Shown piece by piece: positions 9,049 to 17,837 of a DNA stretch of 64,000 nt. Source of the stretch: Desulfovibrio mangrovi (GTDB taxonomy: Bacteria > Desulfobacterota > Desulfovibrionia > Desulfovibrionales > Desulfovibrionaceae); the NCBI RefSeq assembly GCF_026230175.1, contig NZ_CP104208.1, positions 1,240,001 to 1,304,000 of the forward strand. Reading direction: 5' to 3'. Both the position numbers and the translations under genes were made by a program. The notes below the pieces were generated by a model that had not been told where the DNA came from, did not search any database, and saw only the letters and a program-made list of their open reading frames with translations. Within the stretch, counting starts at the first letter, position 1. Each line of letters starts with the position of its first letter.

Positions 9049-10773
9049 CTAAAACAATTCAATATTGCTGTCCGACGCATCGTCGAACAAATCAATTCCG
9101 CCGCATTCCCGGCTCCCCAGCATGGAACGATGAATAGCCCGCTCGCTTTCCATGGTATACCTGTCCAGAATGGCCTTGAGCGGCTCCGGCAACATTACTG
9201 CCGCTTCACCGTTGCCGCAGGGCAACGAGGCCAGCAGATCCTCAAGCTCACGCTGTGCACGCATCAGGTCGGCAGCAACAAGCACATCAACCTGGATCCC
9301 CTGAGACAGTTCCACAAGGATACCGGTCAACCTTTCTGCGTCACGCCGTATCCCCATGAGCAAACCGCCCCCCTTGCAATCAACAAACCGCAACTGCTCC
9401 ATGAAACCGTCCAGCTCATCCGTCATGGCTTTGGCCTGGGACGTATCAAGATACCCTTCCGCATGGTCGCGCAACGTATCTGCAGAACCGGCTATGGCAC
9501 GCAATTTGTCAGCAATGTCGACCGTCTGTATCCCCGCATCCTTTGAAAGAGTCTGGATGGAAGACGCAAGAACCCCGAGAGCCTTACCCATGTCGCCGGT
9601 ATGCGCCGCTCTTATGCTGGCATTAAGGGCAATAAGTTCAATTTCTGCCCCCACCTCCTCAATATCTTCCAGAAACGAGGTCATTTCTGAAACGGTATTG
9701 ACCACGGAGACCATGACGTTACCAACGTCTTCTCCGGCGCGGGCCAACTGGGCAAAATGATCGGAAAGCACAGCCACGGTTGTTCCCATGGCCTCAAGGG
9801 GAGACTGGGTTCCGTCCCCTGTATGAGCCTCTTCGACAATGCCGGAAACGCCTTCCACATACCCGCCCAGGGCATCAAGCTCAGTCCTGAGAGAGCCTAC
9901 TGCCTCTGTAAAACTTTCACGGGCATGAACAAGTTGCGAAACCTGTATGGAGTTTACCGAGCGAATCCACTCCGCAACCTCACGATCATCGTGCCCTGCT
10001 GATTCAGCCTGAATAAAGGCAGTCACATCTTCCAACACTTCCTCGACATGCTCTACCTGTTGGCGGACAATATCGTGAAACTGCATGGAAGCGACAATGC
10101 CGCCCATGCTGTCCTGAATGCTGGAGAAGGATTGAGAAAGATCCAGTGAAACCCCGGAAAGGCGATGGCCGTACTCGTGAAGAGCCTCAAGGTTGCCCTT
10201 GATTCTCTCGGCAACCTCACCCGAATACTCCACCTGTTTGCGCTGGATGACATGCATCCGTTCACCGGCTGTTGCGGCCAGTGTATCCAGAGAGTTGACG
10301 TGCGCACGAATCGTGGAAGAATATTCCACAATCTTTACTGCAAGCTTCTCAACGTCATCCGCAAGGGTATTGAAGCCTCTGCCATCCGATCCTAGGCGGG
10401 CGCTTTCAATGCGGGTGGATATGGCCAGCATCTGGAGCGTACGGACAATACGTCCATAATTCTCCAGCAGCCTCAGGAGCTCGGCCAGATAACGGCGAAT
10501 GGCAAGAAACTCTTCCGCATCGCCAGAGTCGGTCTTGCCGCTCATGGTCTGCAGAACAGCCAGTTTTTCATCCATCTGCCTTAGAACTTCTTCCAGAATC
10601 TCCCCGACAGTGGAATCCACAAGTTCTCTTGCGTCTTCGACCAGCTTATCGGCCCGGGAAGAAGCCTCGTGGAGATCTTCACCCAATTCAAGAAAATCTT
10701 TCTCACGGGATGAAACAACCTTGGCAAGACTTGCCCGCACCTTGCGCATCACAAAAAAGCAGGATTCAAGCAT
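9049..10773 (-). CDS. Soluble MCP-like signalling protein with two degenerate receptor tips
   Basis: The 574-aa, almost wholly helical protein has no transmembrane segment. Two segments look like the kinase-contacting tip of methyl-accepting proteins: LAISTRIESARLGSDGRGF at about 116-134 and IELIALNASIRAAHTGD at about 378-394. Each is followed by a long heptad-rich return helix. Between them, MQFHDIVRQQVEHV (about 230-243) places an Asp and a Gln four residues apart, as in the CheZ active site. It heads the che operon, 95 nt before cheY, so a role in the cytoplasmic chemosensory complex is likely. No sensor domain is recognised. Confidence 0.75.
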   Translation of the reverse strand: MLESCFFVMRKVRASLAKVVSSREKDFLELGEDLHEASSRADKLVEDARELVDSTVGEILEEVLRQMDEKLAVLQTMSGKTDSGDAEEFLAIRRYLAELLRLLENYGRIVRTLQMLAISTRIESARLGSDGRGFNTLADDVEKLAVKIVEYSSTIRAHVNSLDTLAATAGERMHVIQRKQVEYSGEVAERIKGNLEALHEYGHRLSGVSLDLSQSFSSIQDSMGGIVASMQFHDIVRQQVEHVEEVLEDVTAFIQAESAGHDDREVAEWIRSVNSIQVSQLVHARESFTEAVGSLRTELDALGGYVEGVSGIVEEAHTGDGTQSPLEAMGTTVAVLSDHFAQLARAGEDVGNVMVSVVNTVSEMTSFLEDIEEVGAEIELIALNASIRAAHTGDMGKALGVLASSIQTLSKDAGIQTVDIADKLRAIAGSADTLRDHAEGYLDTSQAKAMTDELDGFMEQLRFVDCKGGGLLMGIRRDAERLTGILVELSQGIQVDVLVAADLMRAQRELEDLLASLPCGNGEAAVMLPEPLKAILDRYTMESERAIHRSMLGSRECGGIDLFDDASDSNIELF

Positions 10774-10930
10774 TCAAACTCCGTCGACACAAACACCCGC
10801 AGGCAGCACCTGCAATTCCCTTGCGTCGTCCCCTTACGACACCGTATGAAACAGGCAGCCCTGCTTCATCCAGTACCGAATAGCATCAATATGCAATACC
10901 CTGCCGCTCTGACCATCAAAGCTGCAAGAG

Positions 10931-11398
10931 CTATCTATCAGCCCCCAAATCCAAAACATATGCGGAAACACTAAACTCGTGCGGCCGCTCATTTCCAGAA
11001 AACACAATCATAAAAGGCACTGTTTCGTCCGATTTAACAGGAATATGCGTGCCGTGTAAATGAGGAGTTATTCTAAGACGAGATTGAATACCGACAGCCG
11101 AAAGCTTCCTGAGTTCATCTGCAGGAAGAATGTTGCCGCACAACTGACGCTCGGAGCCGATCACATCTCCTGAACTGTCGTAAAAAACAGCAGACACCCC
11201 TATATAAGACAGTGCATTGCCCGTCATATTCCGGACTTCACCTTCGATAACAATCACATCCGAACCATCTTGCAATGACACAAGATACTGGCGGACGTGT
11301 TGCAAGAGAAGGGTTTCACCTCCGGAAAAGGCACTCGAAGCACAAAGACACAGAAGAACAGGCAGGGCGCAGAGAGGTAAAAACCTGCAAAGGCGCAT
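10931..11398 (-). CDS. Secreted DUF3426-like protein (paralogue of the gene at 12760)
   Basis: The 155-aa product has an N-terminal signal peptide (LPLCALPVLLCLCASSAFS) and a mature beta-rich domain. It aligns with the C-terminal domain of the zinc-ribbon protein at 12760-13554: VRQY, VIEGEVRN against VVEGKVVN, the conserved cysteine before GNI or GIT, and VPFMIVF against VPFMVVF. It therefore looks like the periplasmic domain of that protein on its own. It starts 2 nt after the radA stop and is translationally coupled to it. The function is unknown. Confidence 0.7.
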   Translation of the reverse strand: MRLCRFLPLCALPVLLCLCASSAFSGGETLLLQHVRQYLVSLQDGSDVIVIEGEVRNMTGNALSYIGVSAVFYDSSGDVIGSERQLCGNILPADELRKLSAVGIQSRLRITPHLHGTHIPVKSDETVPFMIVFSGNERPHEFSVSAYVLDLGADR

Positions 11399-11400
11399 GA

Positions 11401-12747
11401 TCAGGACCGCCTGAAAAGAGCTTCCTGCAAGGAAAGAATGGTATCCAGTCCGCCGCTGCCGTTGCCTGCCGGATGAAAGACCGGCCGGTAGCCGAGGCGC
11501 GACGCCTGAGAATGGCGGACATCCTGCCCGGCTACGGGACGCACCTGTCCGTTCAGGTCCACCTCGCCCCAGAAAACAGAACGCTCCGGCAGCGGAATGT
11601 CATAGAAAGATGAGAGCACAGCCGCCACAAGGGCAAGGTCCATGCCCGGATCCTGCAGGCGCATGCCTCCACCGACCTTGGCATAGATATCAACCTGCCC
11701 GAAATTGAGGCGGAGTCTCTTCTCCAGAACCGCCAGCAACAGGTGCAGCCGGTTCACGTCAAACCCCAGCCCAGTTCGGCGTGGAATGGCAAGATAACTG
11801 CGGCTGACCAAAGCCTGCACTTCCACCGCGAAGGGACGCTGCCCATCCATGGCCATGACCACGGCCGTACCGGACAGGGCGGGATCGCGCGCGCCGAGGA
11901 AATAGGTGGAAGGATCATCCACAATACACATGCCCTGCTGGGCCATTTCGAATACCAGCAGTTCCTGATTGGGACCGAAGCGGTTCTTGAACACGCGCAG
12001 CATGCGGTACATCTGCCGTCTGTCGCCTTCCAGCGAAATAACGGTGTCCACCATGTGCTCCAGCAACTTGGGGCCAGCCAACTGGCCGTCCTTGGTCACA
12101 TGACCTACCAGCAACAGGGTGATGCCGCCACGCTTGCATATCTCGATCAATTCCGTAGCGACAGCGCGCACCTGACTCACGCTGCCGGGCAGCCCTTCGG
12201 CACGCAGGGAGGTCAAGGTCTGCACAGAGTCTACGATGATGAGGTCTGGCGGCGTATCGCTCTCAAGCACCGGGAGCACGTCATCAAGACGGGAGGTGGA
12301 GACGGCAGTGAGTTCCGGCGTCAATGCGCCAAGACGCTCTGCCCTGCCCTTGAGCTGGGCAAGAGTTTCTTCGCCAGAAAGGTAAAGAACCTGCTTGCCC
12401 GAGCATGCAACCGCACCGGCCACCTGCAGCAGCAACGTTGATTTGCCTATTCCCGGCTCTCCACCGATAAGCAGCGCCGCACCGGGAACAAGTCCGTTCC
12501 CGAGAATGCGGTCAAGCTGCTGCATGCCGGTACCAAACGGCTCGTCGCGCTCGTCGGTTACGTCCTGCAACGGCATAATGCGGGATGCCTGATACGACAA
12601 GGGAGCGGACACCCTCTGTCTGGCCTGATCCTTATGCACGACCCGGGCCTCAAGAGTATTCCACTCCCCGCATTTCGGACACTGTCCACGCCACTGCGGG
12701 GCATGAGCCCCGCAGGCGGAACAGTGGTATATTTCTTTGGTTTTCAC
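11401..12747 (-). CDS. radA: DNA repair protein RadA (Sms)
   Basis: RecA-like ATPase that promotes branch migration during recombinational repair. The 448-aa protein has the N-terminal C4 zinc finger (CSACGAHAPQWRGQCPKCGEW), Walker A GGEPGIGKST, Walker B-type LIIVDSVQT, the RadA-specific KNRFG motif and a C-terminal Lon-protease-like domain (AVEVQALVS onwards, GGMRLQDPGMDLAL). Length and domain order are standard. It lies 12 nt downstream of the zinc-ribbon gene and 2 nt upstream of the secreted DUF3426-like gene. Confidence 0.96.
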   Translation of the reverse strand: MKTKEIYHCSACGAHAPQWRGQCPKCGEWNTLEARVVHKDQARQRVSAPLSYQASRIMPLQDVTDERDEPFGTGMQQLDRILGNGLVPGAALLIGGEPGIGKSTLLLQVAGAVACSGKQVLYLSGEETLAQLKGRAERLGALTPELTAVSTSRLDDVLPVLESDTPPDLIIVDSVQTLTSLRAEGLPGSVSQVRAVATELIEICKRGGITLLLVGHVTKDGQLAGPKLLEHMVDTVISLEGDRRQMYRMLRVFKNRFGPNQELLVFEMAQQGMCIVDDPSTYFLGARDPALSGTAVVMAMDGQRPFAVEVQALVSRSYLAIPRRTGLGFDVNRLHLLLAVLEKRLRLNFGQVDIYAKVGGGMRLQDPGMDLALVAAVLSSFYDIPLPERSVFWGEVDLNGQVRPVAGQDVRHSQASRLGYRPVFHPAGNGSGGLDTILSLQEALFRRS

Positions 12748-12759
12748 GAGGAAACCGCT

Positions 12760-13554
12760 CTATTTCTTTGGCGGATCTTTGGCTTCAATGACCTTGACCC
12801 CAAACTCAGACACGGATGCCGGCGGATTATAGAAAACCACCATGAAAGGCACTTCACCGCCGGGGGCGATATTCGTGTTGTTGGTCAAGATCTCGATCTT
12901 GTTGTTGAGAGCGGATTCAAGCTCCTGCTGCCCCAGAACCTGCAACTGGAAAAGGGACACGGTAATACCGCAATACTGCTGCTTGCTGGTGATGGTCACG
13001 TTGTTCGTGTCAAACAGCGTCACCTCAACCTTCACCAGTTCCTTGGGCGTACTGAAGTTGTTGACGACCTTGCCTTCAACAACAAAGAGCTGGCCGACCT
13101 TTTCGTTGGGCTGATAGTACTGCCGAACATTTCTGAGGGCGAGGCTCTTGATGTTATCCGTAACGGCGACGTCTTCGGTTCCGTTCGGCGCAGGCGTTGG
13201 TGCTTCTTTCTCCCCGACCCCCAAAAGGTCGGGCATCATGAAGTATACGCCTGCTCCCGCTCCGCCAAGCAGTACAATCAGGAGCACAAGCACAAGCGCA
13301 AGCTTGCTCTTGCCTTTCTCCTTGGGCTTCTTCTTGGAAGGCGCATCCAGATTGAATCCGGAGTCGGAGGAACCGAGAAGATCGGCAATGGAGTCATCCC
13401 CCATGTCCTTTGGTGATGCAGCCCTGGGAGCCGCCTTCTCACCAGCCAGAGGGAACATGTGCTTGCAGACTGTGCAGCGAGCCTTGGCCCCCGGCTTGAA
13501 CATTGAGTCGGGAAGATTATATTTAGTTGAACAATTAGGACAAGTTACATGCAT
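12760..13554 (-). CDS. Zinc-ribbon membrane protein with DUF3426 domain
   Basis: A 264-aa single-pass membrane protein. The N-terminus is an MJ0042-type zinc ribbon (CPNCSTKYNLPDS, then CTVCKHMFPL, residues 5-36), followed by a low-complexity linker, a basic patch, one transmembrane helix (LALVLVLLIVLLGGAGAGVYF, about 88-108) and a C-terminal DUF3426-like domain beginning near VRQYYQP. The cytoplasmic ribbon and extracytoplasmic domain suggest a signalling or envelope role, but none is known. Its C-terminal half is related to the secreted protein encoded on the other side of radA. Confidence 0.8.
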   Translation of the reverse strand: MHVTCPNCSTKYNLPDSMFKPGAKARCTVCKHMFPLAGEKAAPRAASPKDMGDDSIADLLGSSDSGFNLDAPSKKKPKEKGKSKLALVLVLLIVLLGGAGAGVYFMMPDLLGVGEKEAPTPAPNGTEDVAVTDNIKSLALRNVRQYYQPNEKVGQLFVVEGKVVNNFSTPKELVKVEVTLFDTNNVTITSKQQYCGITVSLFQLQVLGQQELESALNNKIEILTNNTNIAPGGEVPFMVVFYNPPASVSEFGVKVIEAKDPPKK

Positions 13555-13614
13555 TGTTTTTCCTGTGGTGCCTTGCCGCAGAATGGTCGCATTTGTCCGG
13601 GACCCTGATGCGCA

Positions 13615-14142
13615 CTACTCGACAACAGCTTCGTAGATGGCACCAAGCTCACGATATTTTTCAGCATAGTCCAAGCCATAACCGACAATGAACCCTTTTT
13701 GCAACGTAAAGCCGGGATAATCTACTTTCACATCCACTTCACGGCGCTCAAACTTGTCCACAATGGCTGTCAGGCGAATGCTCTTGGCACCACGCGCTTC
13801 CAGCTGCTTGATAAGAAACGCCATGGTGTGACCGGTGTCCACGATGTCCTCGACGATGAGAACATGCTTGTCCTCAATGGACACTTCAAGGTCCTTTGTA
13901 AAGGAAATGGTCTTGGTGCTGCTCGTTCCCTTTCCGTAGCTGGCGCAACGGACAAAATCCACTTCGGGATTCACCGTGATCAGCTTGACCAGATCTGAGA
14001 AGAACATGAACGCGCCCTTGAGCACGCACACGACAACCAGCTCCTTTCCATCATAATCCTTGTTGATCTGTGCGGCAAGGTCGCGCAGTCTTTCGGCAAT
14101 GGCTTCCTCGCTGTATACAACCTTCAACTCTTTGACTTGCAT
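13615..14142 (-). CDS. hpt: Hypoxanthine phosphoribosyltransferase
   Basis: Purine salvage: converts hypoxanthine or guanine plus PRPP to IMP or GMP. The 175-aa protein has the PRPP-binding motif VLIVEDIVDTGHT, the flexible-loop motif SYGKGTSST, and the C-terminal VDYPGFTLQKGFIVGYGLDYAEKYR region with the purine-contacting residues. I start at 14142, where AAGGA lies about 10 nt upstream and the N-terminus matches the family; the longer frame to 14202 would overlap the GNAT gene. It follows that gene by 28 nt. Confidence 0.92.
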   Translation of the reverse strand: MQVKELKVVYSEEAIAERLRDLAAQINKDYDGKELVVVCVLKGAFMFFSDLVKLITVNPEVDFVRCASYGKGTSSTKTISFTKDLEVSIEDKHVLIVEDIVDTGHTMAFLIKQLEARGAKSIRLTAIVDKFERREVDVKVDYPGFTLQKGFIVGYGLDYAEKYRELGAIYEAVVE

Positions 14143-14170
14143 AATGGCTACATCCTTTAACCAGGCAGCA

Positions 14171-14638
14171 TCATAACTCGATCTGCATGGCAATTTCATC
14201 ACATTCCGGGAACTTCGGGCAATTGATGCAATCCGCCCAGACCTTCTGAGGCAACGTATCCTTTGTTACCTCGACAAAGCCCATCTTTCTGAAAAAGTTG
14301 TCCTGATAGGTGAGAGTGAAGACTTTGTAAATACCCAGCGTCACGGCTTCGCTCAAACAGGCTTCCACCAGCTTGCGACCGAATCCGGCGCCGCGCATGC
14401 GCTCATCCACGGCCAGAGAACGGACTTCCGCCAGATTATCCCAGGCAATGGCAAGACCACAACACCCAACAACAGGCGAGCCGTCGTCGGGGTCCACAAC
14501 AAAGAATTCACGAAGATGGCCATACAGTTGGTTAAGCGGACGAGGCAACAGAAGCCCCTGACCGGAACATTCCATAAGCAGTTTGTGAATGGCTTTCACA
14601 TCCTGCATGCGAGCCTTGCGTATATATGGTGCGGCCAT
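14171..14638 (-). CDS. GNAT N-acetyltransferase, possibly short-form N-acetylglutamate synthase
   Basis: The 155-aa protein is a single GNAT domain: IRKARMQDVKAIHKLL at the N-terminus, VRSLAVDERMRGAGFGRKLV with the acetyl-CoA R/Q-x-x-G-x-G/A loop, and NFFRKMGF near the end. The C-terminal CINCPKFPECDE tail is the kind seen in short ArgA-like acetyltransferases that start arginine synthesis. I infer acetyl-glutamate synthesis only from this resemblance; no other arg gene is nearby. It begins 1 nt before the end of the TlpA-like reading frame, so the pair is coupled. Confidence 0.75.
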   Translation of the reverse strand: MAAPYIRKARMQDVKAIHKLLMECSGQGLLLPRPLNQLYGHLREFFVVDPDDGSPVVGCCGLAIAWDNLAEVRSLAVDERMRGAGFGRKLVEACLSEAVTLGIYKVFTLTYQDNFFRKMGFVEVTKDTLPQKVWADCINCPKFPECDEIAMQIEL

Positions 14639-15142
14639 CTAGTTTCCTTTCAATTCATCAATCTTCGCAGCCAGTGCCGAGGGTTCAGCCAGTCCCACAT
14701 GGTCAATGACCAGCTTGCCGCTCTTGTCATAAATAAGCAAACGGGGGATGGAAGAAATGGCGAACACCTCCGGCAGATCCTTCACTCCCCTGTACACGGG
14801 GTAGTTGAAGGGAATGCTGCCGACCATGGCTTCCAACTGCTTGGGGTCCTCATCAACGGAAATACCAAGAAGCGTCATGTCTTCTGCCGCCACCTTGCTG
14901 CGCAATTCGATGAGGTCTGGAATCTCTTCCTTGCAGGGCGGACACCATGAGGCAAAGAAGTTGACGACCACCACCTTGCCCCGCTCCGCCCTGATCATCT
15001 TGAGCAGATCGGCTGCTGTAGCTTCCGGCACAGCACCGGCAACAGCCGCCCCCCTCATGGAGTCTGCGCCAAAGACCGCCAAGGTCATCAGCAGTATGAG
15101 AAAGCACAACCTACGGGAAATGCCGCAAAAAACATTATTCAT
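14639..15142 (-). CDS. TlpA/ResA-like periplasmic thioredoxin
   Basis: The 167-aa protein has a signal peptide (RRLCFLILLMTLAVFGADS) and a thioredoxin fold with active site WCPPC in FFASWCPPCKEE. Downstream are the cis-proline region (SSIPRLLIYDKSG) and the typical TlpA insert (LGISVDEDPKQLEAM). It should reduce disulfides or assist cytochrome c maturation in the periplasm. The ATG at 15142 is chosen for the upstream GAGGA; the longer frame has no family match. It follows metH by 19 nt. Confidence 0.88.
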   Translation of the reverse strand: MNNVFCGISRRLCFLILLMTLAVFGADSMRGAAVAGAVPEATAADLLKMIRAERGKVVVVNFFASWCPPCKEEIPDLIELRSKVAAEDMTLLGISVDEDPKQLEAMVGSIPFNYPVYRGVKDLPEVFAISSIPRLLIYDKSGKLVIDHVGLAEPSALAAKIDELKGN

Positions 15143-15161
15143 ATGAGTTCCTCGTAAGGAC

Positions 15162-17576
15162 TTATTCTCCGGAAAGCGTCTGGGCGAGACGCACGGCGGC
15201 AACCGCATCCAGCGAGTAGCCATGAGCGCCAATGGCGTCCGCAAAAGCCTGCGTTACAACAGCGCCGCCCACCATGACCTTTACGTCATGCATGCCGCGT
15301 TCCTTGAGCAGATCGATGGTGTCCTGCATACGCACCATGGTGGTGGTCATAAGCGCGGAAAGGCCGATGATCTTGGCACCATGTTCGGCAGCGGCATCAA
15401 CAATGCTCCGGGCTTTCACGTCCTTGCCAAGGTCCACCACGTTGAACCCGTGGTTGCTCAGCATGAGGCACACAATATTCTTGCCGATATCGTGAATATC
15501 CCCTTCCACGGTCGCCATGATAATGGTGGGCTTGACCTCGGAACCGCCCTCATCTTCCAGCATGGGCTTGAGGTGCGCAAAACCGTGCTGCATGGTCTCG
15601 GCAGAGCGCAACAGCTGCGGAAGAAAATATTCCTTCCTCTCATACTTGTCACCCACCTCCGTAATGGCGGGTATGAGCATGCGGTTTACCACTTCAAAAG
15701 GGGTAAGGCCTGCATCAAGCTCCTTGCGGATGAGGCCGACGACGTTGTCCTTGTCACCCTTTACAACAGCTTCATACGCAGAAGCCGCAGCTCCGCCGGA
15801 AACGACACCGCCGCCCACGACAGAACCATTGCCGGGCTTCCACTCGGCATAATCGGCAATGAATCTCTCGGCATTGGGGTCGCGGTTCAGAAGCACTTCG
15901 GCGGCAGCCAGCGCTTCACGGATGCGTGCGTTGCCGGGATGCGCGATACAGGAGGAAAGCCCCGCTGCCGCTGCCATGGTAAGGAACGTGCTATTCAGCA
16001 GGCCACGCGCGGGCAGACCGAAGGAAATGTTGGACAGACCGATGGTCGTGGGCAGGCCGAGCGTGTCCGTACAGTAACGCACGGTTTCAAGGCAGGCCTT
16101 GGCTGCTTCCGCCTTGGAGGAAACGGCAAGGGCCAGCACGTCCACCATGATGAGCCGACGAGGAATGCCCAGAGCTTCCGCCTGCGCCAGCAACTCTTCG
16201 ATAATGGCGATGCGTTCGGATGCCGCCACAGGCAGCTTGCGCCCCTTGAGCGGCAGAAGAATGAAGGGAGCACCAAACTTGCGGCACAACGGACCAAGAC
16301 GTTCCATGCGACCGGGCTCGCCGCTGATGGAGTTGACCAGCGGGGAAGCAGGATACACGGTCAGCGCCTTTTCAAGCGCGTCCATATTGGAAGTGTCCAC
16401 TGCCAGCGGAACGGGATGCTGCGCCACGATGCGCTGGATGAGATCAGGCAGCAGCACGGTTTCATCCACCATGGGAGCGCCCACATTCACATCCAGAAGC
16501 GGTGCGTGGCTGTCCAACTGTTCCTGAACAAACATCATGCAGGTGGTGAACTGGCCGTTCTGCAATTCGGAAATAAGCTGTTTCTTGCCGGTGGGGTTGA
16601 TGCGCTCGCCGATGATACGCACAGGATAGTCAACGCCGAAACGCACAAGGGAAGCACGGGACGTGACTACAAGGCCGGAAGAACGATCTTCCACGGGCTT
16701 GCAGGGCACATCGGCAACAGCTTTGCTCAAGGCTGCGATATGGTCCGGCGTGGTGCCGCAGCAACCGCCCATGCAACGCACGCCCATTTCGGCAAACTTT
16801 TTGGTCTGTTCGGCAAAGGAAACCGGATCAAGACGGAAAACGGTGTTGCCCGCCGCATCCAGTTCGGGAAGACCGGCGTTAGGCATGACCAGCACCGGCA
16901 CGGAAGAGACGGCAAGCATCTTCTCCACCACAGGCACCATCTGCTCGGGACCCGCACTGCAGTTGGTGGCAACAAGGTCAACACCCATGTTCACTGCCGT
17001 CTCGACAAATACCTCTGGCGAAGTACCGGTCAAGCTTACCCCGTTTTCAAAAGTCATGGACGCGCCAACGGGCAGGGAGCACACCTCGCGGGCAGCAACA
17101 ATGGCGGCACGCAGCTCGGCGATGTCAAAGTGGGTTTCCATGAGCACAAGATCCACACCGCCATCCACCAGACCGCGGATCTGTTCCTTGTAGGCGTCAA
17201 CAAGCTCCTCAAAGGTCAGATCGCCGAGCGGCTTGAGAAAATGGCCGGTGGGGCCCACGCTGCCTGCAACAAAGACATTTCCCCCGGCTTCATCCGCAGC
17301 ACGTCTGGCCGCATTGGCCATGGCGCGGTTGAAATCCGGTATGCTAATATCCGAGGGCATCTTGAAGCGCGTGCCGCCGAAGGTATTGGTCGTCAGTACG
17401 TTGGCACCCGCGCGGGCATAATCCAGATGGATTCCCTTGAGCACATCAGGATTGGACAGACACCATACTTCAGGGCTTACACCGGCCGTAAGTCCGCGGG
17501 CCTGCAGCATGGTTCCCATTCCACCATCAAAAAATACAAAACGGCCTTCATGCAAGGCTCTTCTGAAATCTGCCAC
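15162..17576 (-). CDS. metH: Cobalamin-dependent methionine synthase MetH lacking the reactivation domain (GTG start)
   Basis: Transfers a methyl group from methyltetrahydrofolate to homocysteine through cobalamin. The 804 residues contain the homocysteine domain (FFDGGMGTMLQ; zinc site GGCCGTTP), the pterin-binding domain (RIIGERINPTGKK), the helical cap (EYFLPQLLRSAETM) and the B12 Rossmann domain with the cobalt-binding EGDIHDIGKN. It then stops: the AdoMet-binding reactivation domain of about 330 residues found in E. coli MetH is missing. I use the GTG at 17576, which has AGGAG 6 nt upstream. A terminator-like hairpin lies in its leader. Confidence 0.93.
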   Translation of the reverse strand: MADFRRALHEGRFVFFDGGMGTMLQARGLTAGVSPEVWCLSNPDVLKGIHLDYARAGANVLTTNTFGGTRFKMPSDISIPDFNRAMANAARRAADEAGGNVFVAGSVGPTGHFLKPLGDLTFEELVDAYKEQIRGLVDGGVDLVLMETHFDIAELRAAIVAAREVCSLPVGASMTFENGVSLTGTSPEVFVETAVNMGVDLVATNCSAGPEQMVPVVEKMLAVSSVPVLVMPNAGLPELDAAGNTVFRLDPVSFAEQTKKFAEMGVRCMGGCCGTTPDHIAALSKAVADVPCKPVEDRSSGLVVTSRASLVRFGVDYPVRIIGERINPTGKKQLISELQNGQFTTCMMFVQEQLDSHAPLLDVNVGAPMVDETVLLPDLIQRIVAQHPVPLAVDTSNMDALEKALTVYPASPLVNSISGEPGRMERLGPLCRKFGAPFILLPLKGRKLPVAASERIAIIEELLAQAEALGIPRRLIMVDVLALAVSSKAEAAKACLETVRYCTDTLGLPTTIGLSNISFGLPARGLLNSTFLTMAAAAGLSSCIAHPGNARIREALAAAEVLLNRDPNAERFIADYAEWKPGNGSVVGGGVVSGGAAASAYEAVVKGDKDNVVGLIRKELDAGLTPFEVVNRMLIPAITEVGDKYERKEYFLPQLLRSAETMQHGFAHLKPMLEDEGGSEVKPTIIMATVEGDIHDIGKNIVCLMLSNHGFNVVDLGKDVKARSIVDAAAEHGAKIIGLSALMTTTMVRMQDTIDLLKERGMHDVKVMVGGAVVTQAFADAIGAHGYSLDAVAAVRLAQTLSGE

Positions 17577-17608
17577 CTGATGCTCCTGAAACAGAACGTT
17601 ACAATGCG

Positions 17609-17642
17609 AAAAAGCGCCTGACGGCAAGGCCCCGACGGGCGC
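17609..17642 (-). promoter_or_regulatory. Terminator-like hairpin in the metH 5' leader (candidate attenuator)
   Basis: Read on the minus strand, an imperfect 11-bp GC-rich hairpin (outer stem GCGCC with GGCGC, positions 17614-17642) is followed directly by five T residues (17609-17613). The metH GTG start is only about 33 nt further on. An intrinsic terminator before the coding region suggests attenuation or a riboswitch. No aptamer of a class I know was recognised upstream of it. Confidence 0.5.
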
Positions 17643-17837
17643 ATGGAGTTCGGCCAAGTCCGCTCAGGTCTACTGAAAAACATTGAAAAGGACAAACAAA
17701 AACTATAGTATTAATAGTTGATACCTTGCCGGACTGCGTTTTTTCCGGCATTCTGACCAGCCTTTGACAGCCGGAATGAAAAAGCATTCCGCGACTGCCA
17801 CATGAACAGACCCAAAGCTACCACATAAAGATATACA

